Assembly: GCA_963965975.1 (NCBI GenBank)
Contig: OZ014423.1
Location: forward strand, 3,684,301 to 3,748,300
DNA from: Xestospongia bergquistia
Lineage: Eukaryota > Porifera > Demospongiae > Haplosclerida > Petrosiidae
Length of the DNA stretch: 64,000 nt
Reading direction: 5' to 3'
Every line of letters starts with the position of its first letter. Within the stretch, counting starts at the first letter, position 1. This document shows positions 25,616 to 40,426 of the stretch, piece after piece. The notes below the pieces were generated by a model. The model did no database searches. It saw nothing but the letters and a program-made list of their open reading frames with translations, and was not told the DNA's origin. Made by a program: the position numbers and the translations under genes.

Positions 25616-28280
25616 AGAGAATTTTATAAAGTAAACTGTTCAGTCTAAAGGACATTATGGCAAAAACTAAATAAACAGCTATTAACTGTTTTATAACTTA
25701 GTTTGCATTAACTCTCTACAGTCTTTCAGTTAAAGACTTAGAAGGTTTAGACTATTGAGAGAAGTTCATAAAGTAAACTACTCAGTCTAAAGGACTTTAT
25801 GGCACTAACTAAATAAATAGTTATTAACTGTTTAGTAAGTTAGTTTGCATTAATGGTCTAAAGTCTTTAAGTTAAAGACTTTAGAAGATTTAGGCTATTG
25901 AGAGAAGTTTATAAAGTAAACTGCTCAGTATAAAGGACTTTTTGGCACTAACTAAATAAACATCTATTAGCGGTTTAGTAAGTTAGTTTGCATTAACGCT
26001 CTAAAGTCTTTAAGTTAAAGACTTTAGAAGGTTTTGACAATTGAGAGAAGTCGATAAATTAAACTACTCAGTCTAAAGGACGTTATGGCACTAACTAAAT
26101 AAACAGTTATTAACAGTTTACTAAGTTAGCTGGCTTGAAAGGTCTAAAGTCCTTAAGTTAAAGACTTTAGAAGGTGTAGACTATTGAGAGAAGTTTATAA
26201 AGTAAACTGCTCAGGCTAAAGGACTTTACGGCACTAACTAAATAAACAGCTATTAACTGCTTAGTAAGTTAGTTTGCATTAACGCTATAAAGTCTTTAAG
26301 TTAAAGACTTTAGAAGGTTTAGACTATTGAGAGAAGTCGATAAAGTTAACTACTCAGTCTCAAGGACTTTATGGCACTAACTAAGTAAACAGTTATTAAC
26401 AGTTTAGGAAGTTAGTTTGCATGAAAGGTCTAAAGTCCTTAAGTTAAAGACTTTGGAAGGTTTGGACTATTGAGAGAAGTTTATAAAGTAAACTGCTCAG
26501 TCTAAAGGACATTATGGCACTAACTAAATAAACAGCTATTAACTGTTTAGTAAGTTAGTTTGCATTAACTCTCTAAGTTCTTTAAGTTAAAGACTTTGGA
26601 AGGTTTAGACTATTGAGAGAAGTTCATATAGTAAACTACTCAGTCTAAAGGACTTTATGGCACTAACTTAGTAAACAGTTATTAACAGTTTAGTCAGCTA
26701 GTTTGCATTAATCGTCTAAGGTCTTTAAGTTAAAGACTTTAGAAGGTTTAGACTATTGAGAGAAGTTTATAAAGTAAACTGCTCGGTCTAAAGGACTTTA
26801 TGGCACTTACTAAATAAACAGCTATTAACAGTTTCGTAAGTTAGTTTGCATTAACGCTCTAAAGTCTTTAAGTTAAAGACTTTAGAAGGTTTAGATTATT
26901 GACAGAAGTTTATAAAGTAAACTGCTCAGTCTAAAGGACTTTATGGCACTAACTAAATAAACAGCTATTAAGAGTTTAGTAAGTTAGTTTGTATTAACGC
27001 TCTAAAGTCTTTAAGTTAAAGACTTTAGAAGGTTTAGACTATAGACAGAAGTTTATAAGGTAAAATGCTCAGTCTAAATTACTTTATGGCACTAACTAAA
27101 TCAACAGCTATTAACAGTTTAGTAAGTTAGTTTGCATTAAGGCTATAAAGACTTTAAGTTAATGACTTTAGAAGGTTTAGACTATTGAGAGAAGTTGATA
27201 AAGTAAACTACTCAGTCTAAAGGATTTTATGACACTAACTATATAAACAGCTATTAAAAGTTTAGTAAGTTAGTTTGCATTAACGCTCTAAAGTCTTTAA
27301 GTTAAAGACTTTAGAAGGTTTAGACTATTGATAGAAGTTCATACAGTAAACTGCTCAGTCTAAAGGACTTTATGGCACTAACTAAATAAACAGCTATTAA
27401 CAGTTTAGTAAGTTAGTTTGCATTAACGCTCTAAAGTCTTTAAGTTAAAGACTTTAGAAGGTTTAGACTATTGAGAGAAGTTTATAAAGTAAACTGCTCA
27501 GTTGAAAGGACATTATGGCACTAACTAAATAAACAGCTATTAACAGTTTAGTAAGTTAGTTTGCATTAATGCTCTAAAGTCTTTAAGTTAAAGACTTTAG
27601 AAGGTTTAGACTATTGAGAGAAGTTGATAAATTAAACTACTCAGACTAAAGGACTTTATGGCACTAACTAAATAAACAGTTATTAACAGTTTAGTAAGTT
27701 AGTTTGCATGAAAGGTCTAAAGTCCTTAGGTTAAAGACTTTAGAAGGTGTAGACTATTGAGAGAGAGGTTGATAAAGTAAACTGCTCAGTCTAAAGGATT
27801 TTACGGCACTAATTAAATAAACAGCTATTAAATGTTTAGTAAGTTAGTTTGCATTAACGCTCTAAAGTCTTTAAGTTAAAGTCTTTAGAAGGTTTAGTCT
27901 ATTGAGAGAACTTTATAAAGTAAACTACTCAGTCTAAAGGACTTTATGGCACTAACTAAATAAACATTTATTAACAGTTTAGTAAGTTAGTTTGCATGAA
28001 AGGTCTAAAGTCCTTAAGTTAAAGACTTTAGAAGGTTTAGACTATTGAGAGAAGTTTATAAAGTAAACTGCTCAGTCTAAAGGACTTTATGGCACTAACT
28101 AAATAAACAGCTATTAACAGTTTAGTAAGTTAGTTTGCATTAACGCTCTAATGTCTTTAAGTTAAAGACTTTAGAAGGTTTAGACTATTGAGAGAAGTTT
28201 ATAAAGTAAACTGCTCAGTCTAAATTACTTTATGGCACTAACTAAAAAAACATCTATTAACAGTTTAGTAAGTTAGTTTG

Positions 28281-28690
28281 CATTAACGCTCTAAAGTCTT
28301 TAAGTTAAAGAGTTTAGAAGGTTTAGACTATTGAGAGAAGTTCATAAAGTAAACTGCTCAGTCTAAAGGACTTTATGGCACTAAGTAATTAAACAGCTAC
28401 TAACAGTTTAGTAAGTTAGTTTGCATTAACGCTCTAAAGTCTCTAAGTTAAAGACTTTAGAAGGTTTAGACTATTGATAGAAGTTCATACAGTAAAAGGC
28501 TCAGTCTAAAGGACTTTATGGCACTAACTAAATAAACAGCTATTAACAGTTTAGGATGTTAGTTTGCATTAACGCTCTAAAGTCTTTAAGTTAAAGAGTT
28601 TAGAAGGTTTAGACTATTGAGAGAAGTTCATAAAGTAAACTGCTCAGTCTAAAGGACTTTATGGCACTAAGTAATTAAACAGCTATTAAC
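28281..28690 (+). repeat. Two-unit local duplication
   Basis: Units carrying AAAGAGTTTAGAAGG together with GCACTAAGTAATTAAACAGC occur at about 28,283 and again about two units later. Confidence 0.65.
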
Positions 28691-31600
28691 AGTTTAGTAA
28701 GTTAGTTTGCATTAAAGCTATAAAGTCTTTAAGTTAAAGGCTTTACAAGGTTTAGACTATTGAGAGAAGTTTATTAATTAAACTGCTCAGTATAAAGGAC
28801 TTTATGGCACTAACTAAATAAAGAAGTATTAACAGTTTAGTAAGTTAGTTTGCATTAACGCTCTAAAGTCTTTAAGTTAAAGACTTTAGAAGGTTTAGAC
28901 TATTGGGAGAAGTTTATAAATAAAACTACTCAGTCTAAAGGACTTTATGGCACTAACTAAATAAACAGTTATTAACAGTTTAGTAAGTTATTTTGCATGA
29001 AAGGTCTAAAGTCCTTAAGTTAAAGACTTTAGAAGGTGTAGACTATAGAGAGAAGTTTACAAAGGAAACTGCTCAGTCTAAAGGACATTATGGAAATAAC
29101 TAAATAAACAGCTGTTAACTGTTTAGTAACTTAGTGTGCATTAAATCTCTAAAGTCTTTAAGTTAAAAACTTTAGAAGGATTAGACTATTGACAGAAGTT
29201 CATAAAGTAAACTACTCAGTCTAAAGGACTTTATGGCACTAACTAAATAAACAGTTATTAACAGTTTAGTAAGTTAGTTTGCATTAATGGTCTACAGTCT
29301 TTAAGTTAAAGACTTTGGAAGGTGTAGACTATTGCGAGATGTTTATAAAGTAAACTACTCAGTCTAAAGAACTTTACGGCACTAACTAAATAAACAGCTA
29401 TTAACTGTTTAGTAAGTTAGTTTGCATTAACGCTATAAAGTCTTTAAGTTAAAGACTTTAGAAGGTTTAGACTATTGAGAGAAGTCGATAAAGTAAACTA
29501 CTCAGTCTAAAGGACTTTATGGCACTAACTAAATAAACAGTTATTAACGGTTTAGTAATTTAGTTTGCATGAAAGGTCTAAAGTCCTTAAGTTAAAGACT
29601 TTAGAAGGTTTAGACTATTGAGACAAGTTTATAAAGTAAACTGCTCAGTCTAAAGGACTTTATGGCACTAACTAAATAAACAGCTATTAACAGTTTAGTA
29701 AGTTAGTTAGCATGAAAGGTCTAAAGTCCTTAAGTTAAAGACTTTAGAAGGTGTAGACTATTTAGAGAAGTTTATAAAGTAAACTGCTCAGTCTAAAGGA
29801 CTTTACGGCACTAACTAAATAAACAACTAGTAACTGTTTAGTAAGTTAGTTTGCATTAACTCTCTAGAGTCTTTATGTTAAAGACTTTAGAAGGTTTAGA
29901 CTATTGAGACAGGTCGATAGAGTAAACTACTTAGTCTAAGGGACTTTATGGCACTAACTAAATAAACAGTGATTAACAGTTTAGTAAGTTAGTTTGTATG
30001 AAAGGTCTGAAGTCCTTAAGTTAAAGACTTTAGAAGGTTTAGACTATTGAGAGAAGTTTATAAAGTAAACTGCTCAGTCTAAAGGACATTATGGCATTGA
30101 TTAAATAAACAGCTATTAACAGTTTAGTAAGTTAGTTTGCATTAACGATCTAATGTCTTTAAATTAACGACTTTAGAAGGTTTAGACTATTGAGAGAAGT
30201 TTATAAAGTAAACTGCTCAGTCTAAAGGACTTTATGGCACTAACTAAATAAAAAGCTATTAACAGTTTAATAAGTTAGTTCGCATTAACGCTCTAATGAA
30301 TTTAAGTTAAAGACTTTAGAAGGTTTAGACTATTGAGAGAAGTTTATAAAGTAAACTTCTCAGTCTAAATTACTTTATGGCACTAACTAAATAAACAGCT
30401 GTTAACAGTTTAGTAAGTAGTTGGCATTAACGGTCTAAAGTATTTAAGTTAAAGACTTTAGAAGGTTTCGACTATTGAGAGAATTTGATAAAGTAAACTA
30501 CTCAGTCTAAAGGACTTTATGACACTAACAAAATAAACAGCTATTAACAGTTTAGTAAGTTAGTTTGCATTAACGCTCTAAAGTCTTTAAGATAAAGACT
30601 TTAGAATGTTTAGAGTATTGATAGAAGTTCATACAGTAAAATGCTCAGTCTAAAGGACTTTATGGCACTAACTAAATAAACAGCTATTAACAGTTTAGTA
30701 AGATAGTTTGCATTAACGCTCTAAAGTCTTTAAGTTAAAGACTTTAGAAGGTTTAGACTATTGAGAGAAGTTTATAAAGTAAACTGCTCAGTCTAAAGGA
30801 CTTTCTGGCACTAACTAAATAAACAGCTATTAACAGTTTAGTAAGTTAGTTTGCATTAACGCTCTAAAGTCTTTAAGTTAAAGACTTTAGAAGGTTTAGA
30901 CTATTGAGAGAAGTTTATAAAGTAAACTGCTCAGAGTAAAGGACTTTATGGCACTAACTAATTAAACAGCTATTAGCAGTTTAGTAAGTTTGTTTGTATT
31001 AACGCCCTAAAGTCTTTAAGTTAAAGACTTTAGAAGGTTTAGACTATTGAGAGAAGTTTATAAAGTAAACTGCTCAGTCTAAAGGACTTTATGGCACTAA
31101 CTAAATAAAGAGCTATTAGCAGTTTAGTAAGTTAGTTTGCATTAATGCTCTAAAGTCTTTAAGTTAAAAACTTTAGAAGGTTTAGACTTTTGAGAGAAGA
31201 TTGTAAAGTAAACTGTTCAGTCTAAAGGACTTTATGGCACTAACTAAATAAACAGCTGTTAGCAGTTTAGTAAGTTAGTTTGCATTAAAGCTCTAAAGTC
31301 TTTAAGTTAAAGACTTTAGAAGGTTTAGACTATTAGAGAAGTTTATAAAGTAAGCTACTCAGTCTAAAGGACTTTATGGAACTAACTAAATAAACAGTTA
31401 TTAACAGTTTAGTAAGTTAGCTTGCATTAACGGTCTAAAGTCTTTAAGTTAAAGACTTTAGAAGGTTTAGACTATTGAGAGAAGTTTATAAAGTAAACTG
31501 CTCAGTCTAAAGGACTTTATAGCACTAACTAATTGAACAGCTATTAGCAGTTTAGTAAGTTAGTTTGTATTAACGCCTTAAAGTCTTTAAGTTAAAGACT

Positions 31601-34600
31601 TTCGAAGGTTTAGACTATTGAGAGAAGTTTATAAAGTAAACTGCTCAGTCTAAAGGACTTTATGGCACTAACTAAATAAAGAGCTATTAGCAGTTTAGTA
31701 AGTTAGTTTGCATTAATGCTCTAAAGTCTTTAAGTTAAAAACTTTAGAAGGTGGAGACTGTTGAGAGAAGTTTATAAAGTAAACTTCTCAGTCTAAAGGA
31801 CTTTATGGCACTAAGTAAATAAACTGCTGTTAGCAGTTTAGTAAGTTAGTTTGCATTAAATCTCTAAAGTCTTTAAGTTAAAGACTTTAGAAGGTTTAGA
31901 CTATTGAGAGAAGTTTATAAAGTAAACTGCTCAGTCTAAAAGACTTTATGGCACTAACTAAATAAACAGCTATTAACAGTTTAGTAAGTTAGTTTGCCTT
32001 AATGCTCTAAAGTCTTTAAGTTAAAGACTTTAGAAGGTTTAGACTATTGATAGAAGTTCATACAGTAAACCGCTCAGTCTAAAGGACTTTATGGCACTAA
32101 CTAAATAAACAGCTTTTAACAGTTTAGTAAGTTAGTTTGCATTAACGCTCTAAAGTCTTTAAGTTTAAGAGTTTAGAAGGTTTAGACTATTGATAGAAGT
32201 TCATACAGTAAACTGCTCAGTCTAAAGGACTTTATGGCACTAACTAAATAAACAGCTTTTAACAGTTTAGTGAGTTAGTTTGCATTAACGCTCTAAAGTC
32301 TTTAAGTTAAAGACTTTAGAAGGTTTACACTATTGATAGAAGTTGATACAGCAAACTGCTCAGTCTAAAGGACTTTATGGCACTAACTAAATAAACAGCT
32401 ATTAACAGTTTAGTAAGTTAGTTTGCATTAACGGTCTAAAGTCTTTAAGTTAAAGACTTTAGAAGGTTTAGACTATTGAGAGAAGTTTATAAAGTAAACT
32501 GCTGAGTGTAAAGGACTTTATGGCACTAATTAAATAAACAGCTATTAACAGTTTAGGAAGTTAGTTTGTATTAACACTCTAATGTCTTTAAGTTAAAGTC
32601 TTGAGAAGGTTTTGACTATTGAGAGAAGTTTATAAAGGAAACTGCTCAGTCTAAAGGACTTTATGGTACTAACTAAATAAACAGCTATTAACAGTTTAGT
32701 AAGTTACTTCGCAGTAACGCTCTAATGTGTTTAAGTTAAAGACTTTAGAAGGTTTAGACTATTGAGAGAAGTTTATTAAGTAAACTGCTCAGTATAAAGG
32801 GCTTTATGGCACTAACTATATGAAGAAGTATAAACAGTTTAGTAAGTTAGTTTGCTTTAACGCTGTAAAGTGTTTAAGTTACAGACTTTAGAAGGTTTAG
32901 ACTATTGAGAGAAGTTGATAAATTAAACTACTCAATCTAAAGGACTTTATGGCACTAACTAAATGAAGAGTTATTAACAGTTCAGTAAGTTAGTTTGCAT
33001 GAAGGGCTAAAGTCCTTAAGTTAAAGACTTTAGAAGGTTTAGACTATTGAGAGAAGTTCATAAAGTAAACTACTCAGTCTAAAGGACTTTATGGCACTAA
33101 CTAAGTAAACAGTTATTAACAGTTTAGTAAGTTAGTTTGCATTAATGATCTAAAGTCTTTAAGTTAAAGACTTTAGAAGGTTTAGACTATTGAGAGAAGT
33201 TTATATAGTAAACTGCTTAGTCTAAAGGACTTTATGGCACTAACTAAATAAACAGCTATTAGCAGTTTAGTAAGTTAGTTTGTATGAACGCCCTAAAGTC
33301 TTTAAGTTAAAGACTTTAGAAGGTTTAGACTATTGAGAGAAGTTTATAAAGTAAACTGCTCAGTCTAAAGGTCTTTATGGCACTAACTAAATAAACAGCT
33401 ATTAACTGTTTAGTAAGATAGTTTGCATTAACGCTCTAAAGTCTTTAAGTTAAAGACTTTAGAAGGTTTAGACTATTGAGAGAAGTTGATAAAGTAAACT
33501 TCTCAGTCTAAAGGACACTATGGCACTAACTGAATAAACAGCTATTAACAGTTTAGTAAGTTAGTTTGCATTAACGCTCGAAACTCTTTAATTTAAAGAC
33601 TTTAGAAGGTTTAGACTATTGAGAGAAGTTTATAATGTAAACTGCTGAGTCTAAAGGACTTTATGGCAATAACTAAATAAACAGCTATTAACAGTTTAGT
33701 AAGTTAGTTTGCATTAACGGTCTAAACTCCTTTAGTTAAAGACTTTAGAAGGTTTAGATTATTGAGAGAAGTTTATAAAGTGAACTGCTCAGTCTAAAGG
33801 ACTTTATGACACTAACTAAATAAACAACCATTAACAGTTTAGTAAGTTAGTTTGCATTAACGCTCTAAAGTCTTTAAGTTAAAGACTTTAAAAGGTTTAG
33901 ACCATTGAGAGAAGTTTATTAAGCAAACTGCTCAGTCTAAAGGACTTTATGGCACTAACTAAATAAACAGCTATTAGCAATTTAGTAAGTTAGTTTGCAT
34001 TAACGCTCTAAAGTCTTTAAGTTAAAGACTTTAGAAGGTTTAGACTATTGAGAGAAGTCAATAAAGTAAACTGTTCAGTCTAAAGGACTTTATGGCACTA
34101 ACTAAATAAACAGCTATTAGCAGTTTAGTAAGTTAGTTTGCATTAACTCTATAAAGTCTTTAAGTTAAAGACTTAGAAGGTTTAGACTATTGAGAGAAGT
34201 CGATAAAGTAAACTACTCAGTCTAAAGGACTTTGTGGCACAAACAAAATAAACAGTTATTAACAGTTTAGTAAATTAGTTTGCATTAATGGTCTAAAGTC
34301 TTTAAGTTAAAGACTTTAGAAGATTTAGACTATTGAGAGAAGTTTATAAAGTAAACTGCTCAGTCTAAAGGACTTTATGGCACTAAACAGCTATTAACAG
34401 TTTAGTAAGTTATTTCGCATTAACGCTCTAATGTCTTCAAGTTAAAGAGTTTAGAATGTTTAGACTATTGAGAGAAGTTTACTAAGTAAACTGCTCAGTA
34501 TAAAGGGCTTTATGGCATTAACTAAATAAAGAAGTATTAACAGTTTAGGAAGTTAGTTTGCATTAACGCTCTAAAGTCTTTAAGTTAAAGACTTTAGAAG

Positions 34601-36565
34601 GTTTAGACTATTGAGAGAAGTTGATAAATTAAACTACTCAGTCTGAAGGACTTTATGGCAATAACTAAATGAAGAGTTATTAACAGTTTAGTAAGTTAGT
34701 TTGCATGAAAGGTCTAAAGTCCTTAAGTTAAAGACTTTAGAAGGTGTAGACTATTGAGAGATGTTTATAAAGTAAAATGCTCAGTCTAAAGGAGAGTATG
34801 GCAATAACTAAGTAAACAGCTATTAACTGTTTAGTAAGTTAGTTTGCATTAACTCTCTAAAGTCTTTAAGTTAAAGACTTTAGAAGGTTTAGACTATTGA
34901 GAGAAGTTTATAAAGTAAACTGCTCATTATAAAGGACTTTATGGCACTAACTAAATAAACATCTATTAGCAGGTTAGTAAGTTAGTTTGCATTAACGTTC
35001 TAAAGTCTTTAAGTTAAAGACTTTAGAAGGTTTAGACTATTGAGAGAAGTCGATAAAGTAAACTACTCAGTCTAAAGGACTTTATGGCACTAACTAAATA
35101 AACAGTTATTAACAGTTTAGTCAGTTAGTTTGCTTGAAAGGTCTAAAGTCCTTAAGTTAAAGACTTTAGAAGCTTTAGACTATTGAGAGAGGTTGATAAA
35201 GTAAACTGCTCAGTCTAAAGGACATTATCGCACTAAGTAAATAAACACCTATTAACTGCTTAGTAACTTAGTTTGCATTAACTCTCTAAGGTCTTTAAGT
35301 TAAAGACTTTAGAAGGTTTAGACTGTTGAGAGAAGTTCTTAAAGTAATCTACTCAGTCTAAAGGACTTTATGGTACAAACTAGGTAAACAGTTATTAACA
35401 GTTTAGTAAGTTAGAATGCATTAACGGTCTAAAGTCTTTAAGTTAAAAACTTTAGAAGATTTAGACTATTGAGAGAATTTTATAAAGTAAACTGCTCAGT
35501 CTAAAGGACTTTATGGCACTAACTAAGTAAACAGCTATTGGCAGTTTAGTAAGTTAGTTTGTATGAACGCCCTAAAGTCTTTAAGTTAAAGACTTTAGAA
35601 GGTTTACACTAATGAGAGAAGTTTATAAAGTAAAATGCTCAGTCTAAATGACTTTATGGCACTAACTAAATAAACAGCTATTAACTGTTTAGTAAGTTAG
35701 TTTGCATTAACACTCTAAAGTCTTTAAGTTAAAGACTTTAGAAGGTTTGGACTATTGAGAGAAGTTGATAAAGTAAACTACTAAGTCTAAAGGACATTAT
35801 GGCACTAACTAAATAAACAGTTATTAACAGTTTAGTAAGTTAGTTTGCATTAACGCTCTAAAGTCTTTAAGTTAAAGACTTTAGAAGGTTTACACTATTG
35901 AGAGATGTCGATAAAGTAAACTACTCAGTCTAAAGGACTTTGTGGCACTAACTAAACAAACAGTTATTAACAGTTTAGTAAATTAGTTTGCATTAATGGT
36001 CTAAAGTCTTTAAGTTAAAGACTTTAGAAGGTTTAGACTATTGAGAGAAGTTTATAAAGTAAACTGCTCAGTTTAAAGGACTTTATGGCACTACCTAAAT
36101 AAACAGCTATTAACTGTTTAGTAGGTGAGTTTGCATTAACGCTCTAAAGTATTTAAGTTAAAGACTTTAGAATGCTTAGACTATTGAGAGAAGTTGATAA
36201 AGTAAACTGCTCAGTCTAAAGGACTTTATGGCACTAACTAAATAAACAGCTATTAGCAGAGTAGTAAGTTAGTTTGCATTAACGATCTAAAGTCTTTAAG
36301 TTAAAGACTTTAGAAGGTTTAGACTATTGAGAGAAGTTGATAACGTAAACTACTAAGTCTAAAGGACATTATGTCACTAACTAAATAAACAGTTATTAAC
36401 AGTTTAGTAAGTTATTTGCCTTAACGCTCTAAAGTCTTTAAGTTAAAGACTTTAGAAGGTTTAGACTATTGAGAGAAGTTTATAAAGTAAACTGCTCAGT
36501 GTAAAGGACTTTATGGCACTAACTAAATAAACAGCTATTAACTGTTAAGTAAGTTAGTTTGCATT

Positions 36566-39500
36566 AACGCTCTAAAGTCTTTAAGTTAAAGACTTTAGAA
36601 GGTTTAGACTATTGAGAGACGTTGATAAAGTAAACAACTCAGTCTAAAGGACTTTATGGCACTAACTAAATAAACAGTTATCAACAGTTTAGTAAGTTAA
36701 TTTGAATTAACGGTCTAAAGTCTTTAAGTTACAGACTTTAGAAGGTTTAGACTATTGAGAGAAGTTTATAAAGTAAACTGCTCAGTCTAAAGGACTTTAT
36801 GACGATAACTAAATAAACAGTTATTAACAGTTTAGTAAGTTAGTTTGCATTAACGGTCTAAAGTCTTTAAGTTACAGACTTTAGAAAGTTTAGACTATTG
36901 AGAGAAGTTTATAAAGTAAACTACTCAGTCTAAAGGACTTTATGGCTATAACTAAATAAACAGTTATTAACAGTTTAGTAAGTTAGTTTGCATTAACAGT
37001 CTAAAGTCTTTAAGTAACGGACTTTAGAAGGTTTAGACTATTGAGAGATGTTTATAAAGTAAACTGCTCAGTCTAATGGACTTTATGGATATAACTAAAT
37101 AAACTGCTATTAGCAGTTTAGTAAGTTAGTTTGTATTAACTGCCTAAAGTCTTTAAGTTAAAGACTTTAGAAGGTTTAGACTATTGAGAGAAGTTTGTAA
37201 AGTAAACAGCTCAGTCTAAAGGATTTTATGGCACTAACTAAATAAAGAGCTATTAGCAGTTTAGTAAGTTAGTTTGCATTAACGCTCTAAAGTCTTTAAG
37301 TTAAAGAGTTTAGAAGGTTTAGACTATTCAGAGAGGTTTATAAGGTAAACTGCTCAGTCTAAAGGACTTTATGGCACTAACGAAACAAACAGTTATTAAC
37401 AGTTTAGTAAATTAGTTTACATTAATGGTCCAAAGTCTTTAAGTTAAAGACTTTAGAAGGTTTAGACTATTGAGAGAAGTTTATAAAGTAAACTGCTCAG
37501 TCTAAAGGACTTTATGGCACTAACTAAATAAACATCTATTAACTGTTTAGTAAGTTAGTTTGCATTAACGCTCTAATGTCTTAAAGTTAAAGACTTTAGA
37601 AGGTTTAGACTATTGATAGAACTTCTCACAGTAAACTGCTCAGTCTAAAGAACTTTATGGCACTAACAATATAAACAGCTATTAACAGTTTAGTAAGTTA
37701 GTTTGCATTAACGCTCTAATGTCTTTAAGTTATAGACATTAGAAGGTTTAGACTATTCAGAGAAGTTTATAAAGTAAACTGCTCAGTCTAATTGACTTTA
37801 TGGCACTAACTAAATAAACAGCTATTAACAGTTTAGTAAGTTAGTTTGTCTTAACGGCCTAAAGTCTTTAAGTTAAAGACTTTAGAAGTTTTAGCCTATT
37901 AAGAGAAGTTTATAAAGTAAACAGCTCAGTCTAAAGGACTTTATGGCACTAACTAAATAAAGAGCTATTAGCAGTTTAGTAAGTTAGTTTGCATTAACGC
38001 TCTAAAGTCTTTAAGTTAAAGACTTTAGAAGGTTTAGACTATTGAGAGAAGTCGATAAAGTAAACTACTCAGTCTAAAGGACTTTGTGGCACTAACTAAA
38101 TAAACAGTTATTAACAGTTTAGTATATTAGTTTGCATTAACGGTGTAAAGTCTTTAAGTTAAAGACTTTAGAAGGTTTAGACTATTGAGAGAAGTTTACA
38201 AAGTAAACTGCTCAGTAGAAAGGACTTTATGGCAGTAACTAAATAAACAGCTGTTAGCAGTTTAGTAAGTTAGTCTGCATTAAAGGTCTAAAGTCTTTAA
38301 GTTAAAGACTTTAGAAGGTTTAGACTATTGAGAGAAGTTTATAAAGTAAACTGCTCAGTCTAAAGGACTTTATGGCACTAAATAAATAACCAGCTATTAA
38401 CAGTTTAGTAAGTTAGTTTGCATTAACGTTCTAAAGTCTTTAAGTTAAAGACTTTAGAAGGTTTAGACCATTGAGAGTGGTTTATAATGTAAACAACTCA
38501 GTCTAAAGGACTTTATGGCACTAATTATATAAACAGCTATTAACAGTTTAGTAAGTTAGTTTGCATTAACGCTCTATTGTCTTTAAGTTAAAGACTTTAG
38601 AAGGTTTAGACTATTGAGAGAAGTTTATAAAGTAAAAAGCTCAGTCTAAAGGACTTTAAGGCACTAACTAAATAAAGAGCTATTAACAGTTTAGTAAGTT
38701 AGTTTGCATTAACACTCTAAAGTCTTTAAGTAAAAGACTTTAGAAGGTTTAGACTATTGAGTGAAGTCGATAAAGTAAACTACTCAGTATAAAGGTCTTT
38801 ATGGCATTAACTAAGTAAACAGCTATTAACAGTTTAGTAAGTTAGTTTAAATTAACGCTCTAAAGTCTTTAAGTTAAAGACTTTAGAAGGTTTAGACTAT
38901 TGAAAGAAGTTTATAAAGTAAACTGCTCAGTCTAAAGGACTTTATGGCACTAACTAAATAAACACCTATTAACTGTTTAGTAAGTTAGTTTGCATTAACG
39001 CTCTAAAGTCTTTAAGTTAAAGACTTTAGAAGGTTTAGACTATTCAGAGAAGTTTATAAAGTAAACTACTCAGTCTAAAGGACTTTATGGCACTAACTAA
39101 ATAAAGAGCTATTAGCAATTTAGTAAGTTAGTTTGCATTAACGCTCTAAAGTCTTTAAGTTAAAGACTTTAGAAGGTTTTGACTATTGAGAGAAGTTTAT
39201 AAAGTAAACTGCTCAGTCTAAAGGACTTTATGGCACTAACAAAATAAACAGCTGTTAGCAGTTTAGTAAGTTAGTTTGCAGTAAAGCTCTAAAGTCTTTA
39301 AGTTGAAGACTTTAGAAGGTTTAGAATATTGAGAGAAGTTGATAAATGAAACTACTCAGTCTAAAGGACTTTATGGCAATAACTAAATGAAGAGTTATTA
39401 ACAGTTTAGTAAGTTAGTTTGCATGAAAGGTCTAAAGTCCTTAAGTTAAAGACTTTAGAAGGTGTAGAGTATTGAGAGAAGATTATATAGTAAAATGCTC

Positions 39501-40426
39501 AGTCTAAAGAACATTATGGCAATAACTAAATAAACAACTATTAACTGTTTAGTAAGTTAGTTTGCATTAACGCTCTAAAGTCTTTAATTTAAAGACTTTC
39601 GAAGGTTTAGACTATTGAGAGAATTTCATAAAGTAAACTACTCAGTCTAAAGGACTTTATGGCACTAACTAAATAAGCAGTTATTAACAGTTTAGTAAGT
39701 TAGTTTGCATTTATGGTATAAAGTCTTTAAGTTAAAGACTTTAGAAGGTTTAGGCTATTGAGAGAAGTTTATAAAGTAAACTGTTCAGTATAAAGGACTT
39801 TATGGCACTAACTAAATAAACATCTATTAGCAGGTTAGTAAGTTAGTTTGCATTAACGCTCTAAAGTCTTTAAGTTAAAGACTTTATAAGGTTTAGACTA
39901 TTGAGAGAAGTCGATAAAGTAAACTACTCAGTCTAAAGGACTTTATGGCACTAACTAAATAAATAGTTATTAACAGTTTAGTAAGTTAGTTTGCTTGAAA
40001 GGTCTAAAGTCCTTAAGTTAAAGACTTTAGAAGGTATAGACTATTGAGAGAAGTTTATAAAGTAAACTGCTCAGTCTAAAGGACTTTACGGCACTAACTA
40101 AATAAACAGCTATTAACTGTTTAGTAAGTTAGTTTGCATTAACGCTCTAAAGTCTTTAAGTTAAAGACTTTAGAAGGTTTAGACTATTGAGAGACGTCGA
40201 TAAAGTAAACTACTCATTCTAAAGGACTTTATGGCACTAACTAAATAAACAGTTATTAACAGTTTAGTAAGTTAGTTTGCATGAAAGGTCTAAAGTCCTT
40301 AAGTTTAAGACTTTAGAAGCTTTAGACTATTGAGAGAGGTTGATAAAGTAAACTGCTCAGTCTAAAGTTCATTATGGCACTAACTAAATAAACAGCTATT
40401 AACAGTTTAGTAAGTTAGTTTGCATG
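36566..40426 (+). repeat. 27-unit higher-order block, copy 1 (3,861 bp)
   Basis: Directly followed by a second copy at 40,427-44,287. ATTGAGAGAC occurs at 36,611 and 40,472, an offset of 3,861 = 27 x 143. Private variants are shared in order throughout: GTTATCAACAG, TTAATTTGAATTAACGG, GGATATAACTAAATAAACTGC, ACTTCTCACAG, GTCTTAACGGCC, TTAGTTTAAATTAACGC and GCAGTAAAGC. The scattered differences between copies suggest a recent unequal exchange or amplification. Confidence 0.9.
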